From: Streptomyces xylophagus
GTDB taxonomy: Bacteria > Actinomycetota > Actinomycetes > Streptomycetales > Streptomycetaceae
Assembly (NCBI RefSeq): GCF_000716435.1
Contig: NZ_JNWO01000062.1
Coordinates: forward strand, 1-8,792
DNA: 8,792 nt
Direction: 5' to 3'
Shown in pieces: positions 1 through 6,713 of this stretch. Position 1 is the first letter of the stretch. Each line of letters opens with the position of its first letter. A program made the position numbers and the translations under genes. The notes beneath the pieces were generated by a model. It was not told the DNA's origin. It ran no database searches and was given only the letters and a program-made list of their open reading frames with translations.

Positions 1-335
1 CCCCCGGGGAACACCCAGCTCCCACGCCTCCTGCTGGTACAGCCGCAGCCACACGAACGCATCTGGCGCCTCCGGGAGCTCCTGGTACTCCCGCGAGCCC
101 TTACGGATCACACCGATCAGCTGCTGCCCCGGATCGGCATCTTCCTGGCGGCACGTCAGCAATTCGTCGGCCCGGGCCCCAGTCGACACCCACGCCGCCA
201 GCAGCGCCCTGTCCCGGTTGTATCTCAACCCCGCGAACAACGCGTCGAACAGGGCATCAGGGATGCGGCGCGGGATCCTGTTCGGCACCCGCGGCCGGTA
301 GCGGCCCTGCCGCTCGTGCGAGAACGCCTCCACGA
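1..335 (-). pseudogene. Tyrosine recombinase (TnpA-like integrase), C-terminal part, broken 5' end and cut by the window edge
   Basis: The minus strand reads open from about 335 to base 1 as the catalytic half of a phage-integrase-family tyrosine recombinase, an enzyme that cuts and rejoins DNA at specific sites. Recognisable blocks are RIPRRIPDALFDALF (start of the catalytic domain), NRDRALLAAWVSTGARADELL (second Arg is the first catalytic Arg), a VIRKGSRE beta-hairpin with the catalytic Lys, and DAFVWLRLYQ. The HxxR box and the nucleophilic Tyr would lie beyond the left edge. Family resemblance, including the order of these blocks, is to the first integrase of the two-integrase modules common in actinomycetes. 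The N-terminal SAM-like DNA-binding half is missing: upstream of about 335 this frame is simply antisense to conserved codons of the neighbouring plus-strand recombinase. I infer a remnant joined 5'-to-5' to that gene. Confidence 0.8.
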
Positions 336-460
336 CGCCGTCGCCGTGGTGCTGCTGCGGTGCGCGGATACGGGCCGTGCGTACTGGGACTGGGACAGCG
401 AGGAATGGCTGCTCTTCCTCGGCCACAACCACAGGGCCTTCAAGAGCAGGTACCCGACTG
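316..460 (+). pseudogene. Out-of-frame N-terminal segment of the TnpB-like recombinase
   Basis: In frame +1, from about 316 to 460, the sequence reads RERLHDAVAVVLLRCADTGR, then YWDWDSEEWLLFLG and FKSRYP. The W-x-W-x-x-x-E-W block and the closing YP match what precedes the DW..AVRPS..GYAYHL block in TnpB-like recombinases, as I know the family. The latter block is encoded one frame over, from about 459 onward. The two pieces join into a continuous protein if one base is restored inside the TACCCGACTGG stretch at about 453-463. This segment is therefore the true upstream part of the gene at 360-2375, and the first 31 or so residues of that open frame are spurious. The frame is open further left, but the sequence there belongs to the opposite-strand integrase. 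This could be a real mutation or a base-calling error. Confidence 0.65.
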
Positions 461-2375
461 GACCGCGGGAGCCGTGCGCCCGTCTCTGTGCGGGTACGCC
501 TACCACCTGGCAGGCTTCACTGGTTTCAATCGGCTGGGGCACTTTGACCGGCTGGCGCTCGCCTGCCGCGTCTTCGGCCGCCGCCTGGTCGAGGCGGAGA
601 TCGGACAGGTCCGTACCGTGCTGACCGGCTGGGGCTACCAGTACGGCCAGGACCACGACAAGGGCGTGCCCTCCGTGATGAGCCAACTCTTCCTTCTCAA
701 CCGAAGCCCGCACAGCGGCGGCCTCACCACCGCGTTCTTCGACCGCGTCCGGCGCGAGGATCTCCTGACCGACGGAGGCACGAAGGTCCTGTTCGCAGTA
801 CAGCGGGCTGTTGCCACGCTCGGCTACTGCGAGGCGCCCACCCTGCGCTCCGGGACTGAACGGGCCGGCCACGCCGGGGTTCCACCGACATGGGGCGAGT
901 GGGTGGAACGGTGGACGGCCACGACGCACCGGTCCCGCCTCCACAGCCGGGCCGCGCTCTTGAAAGCCGGCCGGTGGGTTGCGGATCAACAGCTGGAAAC
1001 CGCTGATCCCGCCGCATGGACGCGGCAGACGTGCGCGGCCTGGATCGCGGCCGTCGACCGCATGAAGATCGGCGACTACGTCATGCGCACCAGCAGCTTC
1101 CAGGAGCGTCTCGGCCAGCCGCTGCAAGCTGAATCGAAAGCCGGCCTCGTGCGCGCCGTACGAGTCTTCTTCCGCGATATTCAGGACTGGGAGTGGCTGC
1201 CGCGCCGGTTCGATCCCCTGCGCGCACTCGCCCTGCCGCGCAGCATCAACGCCCTCATCGGCCCACGGCCACGCGTGATCGCCGACGACGTCTGGGCGAA
1301 ACTTCTGTGGGCCGGACTGAACCTGGAGGCCCACGACGTCCCGCGCGGAAAAGCGGGTCCTATCTACCCCGTGGAACTGGTCCGCGCCGTCACACTGACC
1401 TGGCTCTTCTCTGGTCAGCGCAGCAACGAGATCGCGCGCCTACGCCTGGGATGCATCCGATGGCAGCACGACGGGGACCCGGTCGCCGGCAACTCCACGC
1501 AGATCCTCGCTCGGGACGCTGTCTGCCTCCTGGACGTGCCCGCTCACAAGACCGGCACGGCGTTCACGAAGCCGGTCGACCCGCTGCTCGGACAGGCGAT
1601 CAATGCGTGGGAGACGCTCCGCCCGAACCATCCGAAGCGTACCGACAGGCGGACCGGGGAGCAGGTCGACTTCCTGTTCTCCATCCGGGCCCGCGCCGTC
1701 TCAAGCGGCTACATCAACAGCACGATCATCCCCATACTCTGCCGCAAGGCCGGCGTTCCGTCGGCCGATGCCCGCGGCGGCATCACCAGCCACCGAGCCC
1801 GCTCCACCATCGCCAGCCAGTTGTACAACGCCAAAGAGCCCATGCCCCTGTTCGAGCTGCAGGCATGGCTCGGACAGCGGTCTCCGGAGTCTACCCAGCA
1901 CTACGCGAAGATCAGCCCCAACACGCTGACCAAGGCATACGAGGACGCCGGATACTTCGCTCGCAACGTCCGCACCATCGAAGTCCTCGTCGACCGGGAC
2001 GCAGTCACCTCCGGCGCCGCCGCGTCAGGCGAGCCCTGGCAGTACTACGACCTCGGTCACGGGTTCTGCACCTACACGTTCTTCGAACAGTGCCCGCACC
2101 GCATGGCCTGTGCTCGTTGCGACTTCTACACGCCGATGGACTCCAGCAAGGGGCAGCTCCTGGAGGCCAAGGACAACCTCCAGCACATGCTGGCGAGCGT
2201 CCCGCTCAGCGATGAGGAACGCGCCGCCATCGACGACGGCCAGGCCGCACTCGACCAGCTGCTCGAACGGCTGGTCGACGTCCCCACACCGACCGGGGCG
2301 ACACCCCGCGAGATCGGCGTTCCGGCGACCGCGACGCTTCTACCGATCGTTACCGTCAACCAGGACAAAAGCTGA
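360..2375 (+). CDS. TnpB-like tyrosine recombinase/integrase, frameshifted and 5'-truncated
   Basis: This open frame has 671 codons with a GTG start of convenience; genuine homology begins near residue 32. The protein is a long tyrosine recombinase of the kind that acts as second component of Tn554/RIT-like transposition modules. Residues 32-310 form the N-terminal DNA-binding and core-binding region. The catalytic domain spans about 335-520, with Arg354 (SGQRSNEIARL), Lys397 (HKTGTAF), His478 and Arg481 (SHRAR) and the nucleophile Tyr515 (QHYAKI). The usual His of the LGH box is Gln506 here. A C-terminal extension carries four cysteines (570, 578, 584, 587) that look like a metal-binding cluster, followed by a probably helical tail. 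No TTA codon was seen. The small DUF6262-type protein normally found directly downstream is not present; 2376-2557 holds no convincing gene. I infer the gene is decayed and probably not functional as it stands. Confidence 0.88.
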   Translation: MRGYGPCVLGLGQRGMAALPRPQPQGLQEQVPDWTAGAVRPSLCGYAYHLAGFTGFNRLGHFDRLALACRVFGRRLVEAEIGQVRTVLTGWGYQYGQDHDKGVPSVMSQLFLLNRSPHSGGLTTAFFDRVRREDLLTDGGTKVLFAVQRAVATLGYCEAPTLRSGTERAGHAGVPPTWGEWVERWTATTHRSRLHSRAALLKAGRWVADQQLETADPAAWTRQTCAAWIAAVDRMKIGDYVMRTSSFQERLGQPLQAESKAGLVRAVRVFFRDIQDWEWLPRRFDPLRALALPRSINALIGPRPRVIADDVWAKLLWAGLNLEAHDVPRGKAGPIYPVELVRAVTLTWLFSGQRSNEIARLRLGCIRWQHDGDPVAGNSTQILARDAVCLLDVPAHKTGTAFTKPVDPLLGQAINAWETLRPNHPKRTDRRTGEQVDFLFSIRARAVSSGYINSTIIPILCRKAGVPSADARGGITSHRARSTIASQLYNAKEPMPLFELQAWLGQRSPESTQHYAKISPNTLTKAYEDAGYFARNVRTIEVLVDRDAVTSGAAASGEPWQYYDLGHGFCTYTFFEQCPHRMACARCDFYTPMDSSKGQLLEAKDNLQHMLASVPLSDEERAAIDDGQAALDQLLERLVDVPTPTGATPREIGVPATATLLPIVTVNQDKS

Positions 2376-2443
2376 ACTACTTCACAAATCAGATTCAACA
2401 GAACGCGCAGGTGGGCAGTGGAACGGGGATTGTTCCTCGGTCG

Positions 2444-2463
2444 GCACGGAGACGTGTCCGTGC
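2444..2463. terminator. Hairpin between convergent genes, possible terminator
   Basis: A perfect 7-bp stem (GCACGGA / TCCGTGC) with a 6-base loop lies between the 3' end of the plus-strand recombinase (2375) and the 3' end of the minus-strand STAS gene (2558). There is no T-run on either side, which is common for actinomycete terminators. The rest of 2376-2557 shows only small repeats: a tandem TTGATC at 2506-2517 and a 10-bp palindrome CAGAGCTCTG at 2538-2547. The stem is short, so the role as terminator is tentative. Confidence 0.3.
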
Positions 2464-2557
2464 TCCCAGGGGTATCGCCGAGATACGCGTCAAAGAGGCA
2501 ATGAGTTGATCTTGATCTCGTTTCAATCGTCGGCGGGCAGAGCTCTGACCATGCAGG

Positions 2558-2944
2558 TCAGGAGGGGAGCGCTTCATCCAGGGCGGGGCTCAGGTGGAAT
2601 AGCCCGATGAGTCCGGCGGAGAGCATCACCTTCCGGATCCTGGGGGTGGGGCAGACCAGGAGCAGACGTCCGGCGCGTTCGTGGATGCGCCGGCGGGCGT
2701 GGCATAGCAGGCGCAGGCCGGAGGCGTCGAAGAACTCGGCGGGGCTGAGGTCGATCACGATCTGCGGCGCCGGCCCATGGGTGGCCTCGTCCAGGCGTGG
2801 GGCGATGTGCTGGGCGGCGGCGATGTCGATTTCGCCGTGCAGGGCAAGGATCGTGTATCCGCGCTGCCGGGAGACGTGGACCAGGGGCGGGAGCGCGCGT
2901 AGATCAGTGCATGCTGCGCCAGGTGATCGCGTCAAGAGCGCCAC
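2558..2944 (-). CDS. STAS-domain anti-sigma factor antagonist-like protein
   Basis: This 128-residue protein has the single-domain STAS fold of SpoIIAA/RsbV-type anti-anti-sigma factors, which bind an anti-sigma kinase to release a sigma factor. Visible blocks are the first strand (YTILALHGEIDIAAA, about 30-44), the QIVIDLS strand (61-67) and the DASGLRLL phosphorylation loop (73-80), where Ser75 is the expected phosphorylated residue. The C-terminal part (LLLVCP, then LSAGL..LFHLSP) fits the usual last strand and helix. The length is usual for the family once a 25-residue N-terminal lead is allowed. The GTG at 2944 is the first start after an in-frame stop; TTG at 2935 is an alternative. No good ribosome binding site precedes it, so coupling to the overlapping short frame at 2904-2999 is possible. 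No kinase or sigma gene is visible nearby. It follows the 1206-residue gene by 124 bases on the same strand. Confidence 0.85.
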   Translation of the reverse strand: MALLTRSPGAACTDLRALPPLVHVSRQRGYTILALHGEIDIAAAQHIAPRLDEATHGPAPQIVIDLSPAEFFDASGLRLLCHARRRIHERAGRLLLVCPTPRIRKVMLSAGLIGLFHLSPALDEALPS

Positions 2945-2999
2945 TGCGTCCGGCGACGACCGCGATCACCTGCCCGAAGGCGAAGCCCAGCACGGTCAC
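2904..2999 (-). CDS. Possible 31-residue hydrophobic peptide overlapping the STAS start
   Basis: A GTG start at 2999, preceded by a GGGAGGG ribosome binding site with a short spacer, opens a 31-codon frame ending in TGA at 2906-2904. The predicted peptide begins VTVLGFAFGQVIAVVAG, a hydrophobic stretch long enough to touch or span a membrane, and ends in a mixed tail. It overlaps the first 41 bases of the STAS gene in another frame, and the STAS start itself has no good binding site, so this frame may act as a leader that delivers ribosomes to it. I do not recognise the peptide. It could also be chance; evidence is the binding site and composition only. Confidence 0.22.
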   Translation of the reverse strand: MTVLGFAFGQVIAVVAGRSGALDAITWRSMH

Positions 3000-3029
3000 T
3001 CACCCTCCCTGCTCACGGGCCAATTCAGG

Positions 3030-3044
3030 CCATTCCGCGAATGG
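3030..3044. other. Small inverted repeat after the large gene
   Basis: CCATTC and GAATGG form a perfect 6-bp stem around a 3-base loop, 25 bases past the stop of the 1206-residue gene and just before the binding site of the short frame at 2999. It could be a weak terminator, an RNA-processing site, or chance. It has no T-run. Confidence 0.2.
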
Positions 3045-3068
3045 GCGATGTCGGGCCAAGGTGGACGG

Positions 3069-6000
3069 TCAGGCCTCGTACACGCGGGGATTCCAGTCGG
3101 GCCGGATGCGGGCGAAGTGGCGGCCCCAGGCCCAGGTGGTGTCCCGGTCGCTGCTGCCGCACTTCACGTCCCAGCGATGCGGGTCCTCCCGGCCGCGCCC
3201 ACCGCCCAGCGAGCACAGCGAGCCGGAGTCCTTGTCCACCGAGGTGACGATCTCGATATGGCCGCCGCCCATGTCCCACGCGATGAGGTCGCCGGGCTCC
3301 ACCAGGCTTGCGGACAGCTGGAAGAACGGCCCCTTGGTCGACCCTTCGAAGGCGTTGATCGCCGGTGGGTACTTGCCGTTGGGCATGGCCAGTTGGATGC
3401 CGGCGCGGTAGAGCGCGTCGCCCGTCACGGGCATGCAGGTGGCGGCCTCCTGGCCGCCACCGCGCTGGGGGGCCTGACCGGTGACCGCCAGGAGCTCGGC
3501 CGGCCACCGGGCGTGGGCCTCCACGAGTCGCTTCCACGTCGTGGCGTCGCGGCCGTACTTCTCCTCGAAGGAGAATCCGGCCAGGCTGAGGACGACGGTG
3601 CGATGCCGCCAGTTCCATCCGTCGCGATCGGTGTCCCACTCCTGCCAGGAGCCGAACGGCGCCGGGCGGCTCACCACGCCGGTGAGCTTCGGGTTGGTCG
3701 TGAACCACCAGTTCTGCCGGAACAGCGTCAGCTTCGGATCCTCGTCGAAGTCGCTGAAGCCCTCGTACGCCTTCCTGATGACCGGGTCGGCGAGCATCTT
3801 CATGACCTCCTGCGCCACCCGGTGGTGCGGTGGCGGGGGCGGTTCCCGCACGGACGCGGACACGATCCCGGGTGTGCGCGCGCTGCCGTCGACGATCCCA
3901 CTGGTCACCGACTCGGTGGTCTGCGGGCTCCACCCCAGCGATTCGGCCTGGGCAGCGACCTCCCGGGCGACCTGCAGGCCGTCGTAGGCCTCGGCCGGGG
4001 ACCGCTTCGACGCCGCGGCGCCGCCGCCCCCGGCCGCCGCCGATGCCGCGGTCTTGCTCTGCACCTTGGCGGCCAGGTCCTTGGCCTTGACGAGGTCGAC
4101 CGCGCCGCTGGCCAGCCCGGAGAGCAACTGTTGCAGTTCGGGGAGCCCGGACATGTCCCGGAACGCGTCGCCCTTTCCGAGCAGGGACATCGCCGCGGCG
4201 AGTCCGACGGGGTCGGGTGCGGCCGGCGGCTGGGTGATCTGGACGACCGCGTTCGGCAGTTGGCCCTGCGGGACCTGCGTGGGCTGGCCCCGGAATCCCG
4301 GCGTGATCCCGCTGATCTCCGGCGGCTGCTCGCAGGGCGACTCCTCCCACTTCCAGAACCGTGTGACGTCGCGCTTCTCGCAGGCGTTGCAGCTGCCCAG
4401 CTGGGCCTCGGCCAGCACTCCCCGGGTCGGGAGGCTCACGATCGTCGCGGCGGGCTGTTCGGCGTCCGGCGGTAGTGGTCTGCTGCTCGCGTCCTCGCCG
4501 TAGTAGGAGAAGACGAGGTGATGGCCGCTGATCGCGACGGGCACCGAGTCGATGCTGTCGCGTGCGGTGCCGCGCCCCATCGCCTGATCGAGCGCCTCGG
4601 CGAACCACATGGGTTCCTTCATGGCCACCAGCCGCGGCCCGTAGGTGTCACGGTGGTCGTGCAGATGGGTGATCAGCTCCCAGGCGAGCCCCACGTCCTG
4701 TGCGCGCCGCGCGGCCGCCTGCGCGGCCTGCTCGGCGGCGGTGGCCTGCCCGTCCGACGGCGCCGCCGCGGGCGGCTTCGGCGCCAGGACGCTGAACGGC
4801 TCGACGCCGGCCCCGTCGAAGTTGCGTCCGCTGGTCTCGTCGACGATGACCTCTTCCTCGCCGCCGTACCCGCGCGCGAGGACCTTCAGGCCGCGGAGGG
4901 AGAAGTCGCTCCCGCCCGAACCCGGATCAAAGTCGATCGCGCACTCCTTGATCGCGGATCGCAGTACCGGAGAGGCCAACTGGAGCTTGAAGGGGCCCAG
5001 TTCCTCGGGGCTGTCCTCGTACTCCTCATGGTCCCCCCAGAATCCAGGATCCTTGAGCGTCACCTTTCTGGTGAGGCGGCCCGCTTCCTTGAAGAGGATG
5101 CCTCCGCCATTGAGGGTCAGCCGGACGACATCGGAGTCGGTGCCCCAGCGGCCGCGCAGCACCGTGGCATCGACTCGTTCGATGAGGAAGTCCGAGGTGG
5201 CCGGGGCCGCGGCCGGCGGTGCGGGGATGCCCTGTGCGTAGAAGAGCAGCCGCCGCACCGCGTCGAAGTTCGGCCGCAGCCTCGGCTCGAGAAGGCTGTC
5301 CTGAAGCATCGGGCGGAGCCGGTTGACCAGGTGAAGGTCGTCCCGCTGGGGATCGACGACGAAGTCCTCCAGGTGCCCGGCAGGGGTGTCCAAGACGTTC
5401 CGCTGGCTGATGGTCGGGTACGGGCTGGTGAAATGCAGGCCGCGGTACGGGATCAGCACGCCCGGCCGGGAGCCGACGAGCCGGGTCCGCAGGCTCAGCC
5501 GCCGCAGCACCTCGTAGTACTGCACGGTGAGCGCATGGCAGTGGTTGTGGTTGGTGATCGTCCGGGTCTCCAACTGGTGCCGCTCCGCCTGGGAGCCGTG
5601 CACGATGACGGTGCTGTTGAGCGAGCGGACGTAGCCGGTGTTCTGGACGGTGGCGTCGTGCAGGTCCTGGGCCGACGCGGCCTCCACCTTGCGCCTGCCC
5701 CAGGACTGGCTGGAGGCGTAGCCGATGGCGTGCGTCACGCCGAACGTTCCGACGTTCTCCCAGGAGCCGCTGTAGGCGGCGCCCTGGCCAGCCATGAACG
5801 ACGACCCGCCCTGCGACTCGCGCAGCGCTCCCTTGACCGTCTCGGTGATGTTGCGGTCGCGGAAGAGCAAGTGGGTCAAATCCTCGCGGGCGTCGATGGC
5901 GTCGCTACGGGCCGCCTCGTCACTGCGCTCGGCCTCGATCACCGCGATCCTGACGGACTCGCACGGCGCCAGCGGAAGGCTGTAGAGCAGCGTCCCGAGC

Positions 6001-6689
6001 GACTCGCCGACGTCCTGCCACGTCTGCTCGTACTCCAGGATGTCGCACGGCAGGATGCCGAGGACGACGTCGGACGCCGGACTGATCGGGTCCAGAAGCG
6101 GGTTGCTCACCTCGGCCCGGCCGGGTGCGCCGGCCGGCTCCGCTGCTCCGAGGTCGCGCGGGGCCGGCCGGGGACCGACCGGAGACCGGGCCGGCGGGGT
6201 CGGCCGGCGCACGATCTGGACGAAGCGGATCTGCTGCACCGGCAAGGCGGAACGCACCGGCGTCGCGCAGTCCCCCTCGCCGAGTGCGAGGGTCCGCGGC
6301 GTCACGAACGAGGCCGGTGACAGCTCCCAGTCCCGGGTGTCCGGCGCCTGTATCGCGGGACGGGCTGGCGTGGCCCCCCGTCCTAAGCGGGTGGGGTCGA
6401 CGCGCAGCACCACCGCGCTGTCGGCGCTCGTCACGGACGCCCGCTGCCGACCGTCGGACGCCTGCTCCGCGCCGGCCACCGTCGCCGCCGAGTCCGGCTC
6501 TCCGACGATCTCGAGCGACACGGTGCCGTCGACCACCCCGGGGAGGTCGAAGGAGACGTAGCCCGCCTCATCCGTCGTCAGCAGCCCGAGCGAGTTCTCC
6601 GTCCCGTTGACCCGGGCGCGGGCGACCACGTTGACACCGGAGACCGGCCGGCCGGTGTCCTGGTGCAGAACGAATCCCCTGGCCTTCAC
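3069..6689 (-). CDS. Large multidomain protein: Ig-like N-terminus, unrecognised middle, NlpC/P60-like C-terminal hydrolase domain
   Basis: This 1206-residue protein starts at GTG 6689, seven bases after a strong AAGGAGG. Residues 1-65 look like a carboxypeptidase-regulatory-type beta-sandwich (TGRPVSGVNV, then TTDEAGYVSFDLPG). A Pro-rich linker follows (about 160-195). Residues 196-480 form a conserved-looking region with a helical segment and the block NHNHCHALTVQYYEVL (380-395). Residues 500-630 look beta-rich. An Ala-rich linker (636-665) leads to a region with VPVAISGHHLVFSYYGE (716-731) and CNACEKRDVTRFWKWEESP (767-785). Gly/Ala and Pro linkers (880-956) precede a C-terminal segment resembling NlpC/P60 cysteine hydrolases: Cys1085, LYRAGI (1093-1098), PGDLIAWD (1132-1139) and His1144 in GGGHIEIVTS. 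There is no signal peptide or membrane segment. Leu102 is TTA. The gene is probably co-transcribed with the one 24 bases upstream. Its function is unknown; peptidoglycan or protein cleavage is inference. Confidence 0.8.
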   Translation of the reverse strand: MKARGFVLHQDTGRPVSGVNVVARARVNGTENSLGLLTTDEAGYVSFDLPGVVDGTVSLEIVGEPDSAATVAGAEQASDGRQRASVTSADSAVVLRVDPTRLGRGATPARPAIQAPDTRDWELSPASFVTPRTLALGEGDCATPVRSALPVQQIRFVQIVRRPTPPARSPVGPRPAPRDLGAAEPAGAPGRAEVSNPLLDPISPASDVVLGILPCDILEYEQTWQDVGESLGTLLYSLPLAPCESVRIAVIEAERSDEAARSDAIDAREDLTHLLFRDRNITETVKGALRESQGGSSFMAGQGAAYSGSWENVGTFGVTHAIGYASSQSWGRRKVEAASAQDLHDATVQNTGYVRSLNSTVIVHGSQAERHQLETRTITNHNHCHALTVQYYEVLRRLSLRTRLVGSRPGVLIPYRGLHFTSPYPTISQRNVLDTPAGHLEDFVVDPQRDDLHLVNRLRPMLQDSLLEPRLRPNFDAVRRLLFYAQGIPAPPAAAPATSDFLIERVDATVLRGRWGTDSDVVRLTLNGGGILFKEAGRLTRKVTLKDPGFWGDHEEYEDSPEELGPFKLQLASPVLRSAIKECAIDFDPGSGGSDFSLRGLKVLARGYGGEEEVIVDETSGRNFDGAGVEPFSVLAPKPPAAAPSDGQATAAEQAAQAAARRAQDVGLAWELITHLHDHRDTYGPRLVAMKEPMWFAEALDQAMGRGTARDSIDSVPVAISGHHLVFSYYGEDASSRPLPPDAEQPAATIVSLPTRGVLAEAQLGSCNACEKRDVTRFWKWEESPCEQPPEISGITPGFRGQPTQVPQGQLPNAVVQITQPPAAPDPVGLAAAMSLLGKGDAFRDMSGLPELQQLLSGLASGAVDLVKAKDLAAKVQSKTAASAAAGGGGAAASKRSPAEAYDGLQVAREVAAQAESLGWSPQTTESVTSGIVDGSARTPGIVSASVREPPPPPHHRVAQEVMKMLADPVIRKAYEGFSDFDEDPKLTLFRQNWWFTTNPKLTGVVSRPAPFGSWQEWDTDRDGWNWRHRTVVLSLAGFSFEEKYGRDATTWKRLVEAHARWPAELLAVTGQAPQRGGGQEAATCMPVTGDALYRAGIQLAMPNGKYPPAINAFEGSTKGPFFQLSASLVEPGDLIAWDMGGGHIEIVTSVDKDSGSLCSLGGGRGREDPHRWDVKCGSSDRDTTWAWGRHFARIRPDWNPRVYEA
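6384..6386 (-). promoter_or_regulatory. TTA leucine codon (candidate bldA-dependent control point)
   Basis: Codon 102 of the 1206-residue gene is TTA; I saw no other in this gene. In Streptomyces TTA is the rarest codon, read only by the bldA tRNA, which becomes abundant late in growth; genes containing it are often tied to development or secondary metabolism. That the host uses this control is inference from the genome style. Confidence 0.5.
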
Positions 6690-6690
6690 C

Positions 6691-6706
6691 GTCCCCCTCC
6701 TTCCGC
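6691..6706 (-). promoter_or_regulatory. Strong ribosome binding site of the large gene
   Basis: On the minus strand AAGGAGG stands about six bases before the GTG at 6689, inside the short gap that follows the TAG (6716-6714) of the upstream gene. It fixes the start of the 1206-residue protein and supports translation of the pair from one transcript. Confidence 0.75.
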
Positions 6707-6713
6707 GGCGACG

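Noticed and set aside
1..432. Minus-strand integrase fragment starting at GTG 432 as an intact gene
   Set aside because: The frame is open that far, but codons upstream of about 335 are antisense to conserved recombinase codons and bear no resemblance to an integrase N-terminus.
225..1334. 369-codon open frame on the minus strand
   Set aside because: Antisense to the TnpB-like recombinase and out of frame with the real integrase fragment on that strand.
1193..2215. 340-codon open frame on the plus strand
   Set aside because: Shadow of the recombinase in another frame; the product is Arg/Pro/His-rich and has none of the catalytic motifs.
2538..2547. Palindrome CAGAGCTCTG as an operator
   Set aside because: It lies between the 3' ends of two convergent genes, where a promoter operator is not expected, and a 10-bp palindrome can occur by chance.
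2607..4475. 622-codon open frame on the plus strand
   Set aside because: It is antisense to the 1206-residue gene; in this high-GC DNA such mirror frames arise freely. Its product is Arg/Gly/His-rich with no recognisable domain, and the minus-strand frame has the natural codon bias and binding site.
3025..4608. 527-codon open frame on the minus strand
   Set aside because: Overlaps the 1206-residue gene in another frame on the same strand; Arg-rich, domain-free, and without a ribosome binding site.
4518..6320. 600-codon open frame on the plus strand
   Set aside because: Same reason: antisense shadow of the large minus-strand gene, with low-complexity Arg/Gly/Val composition.
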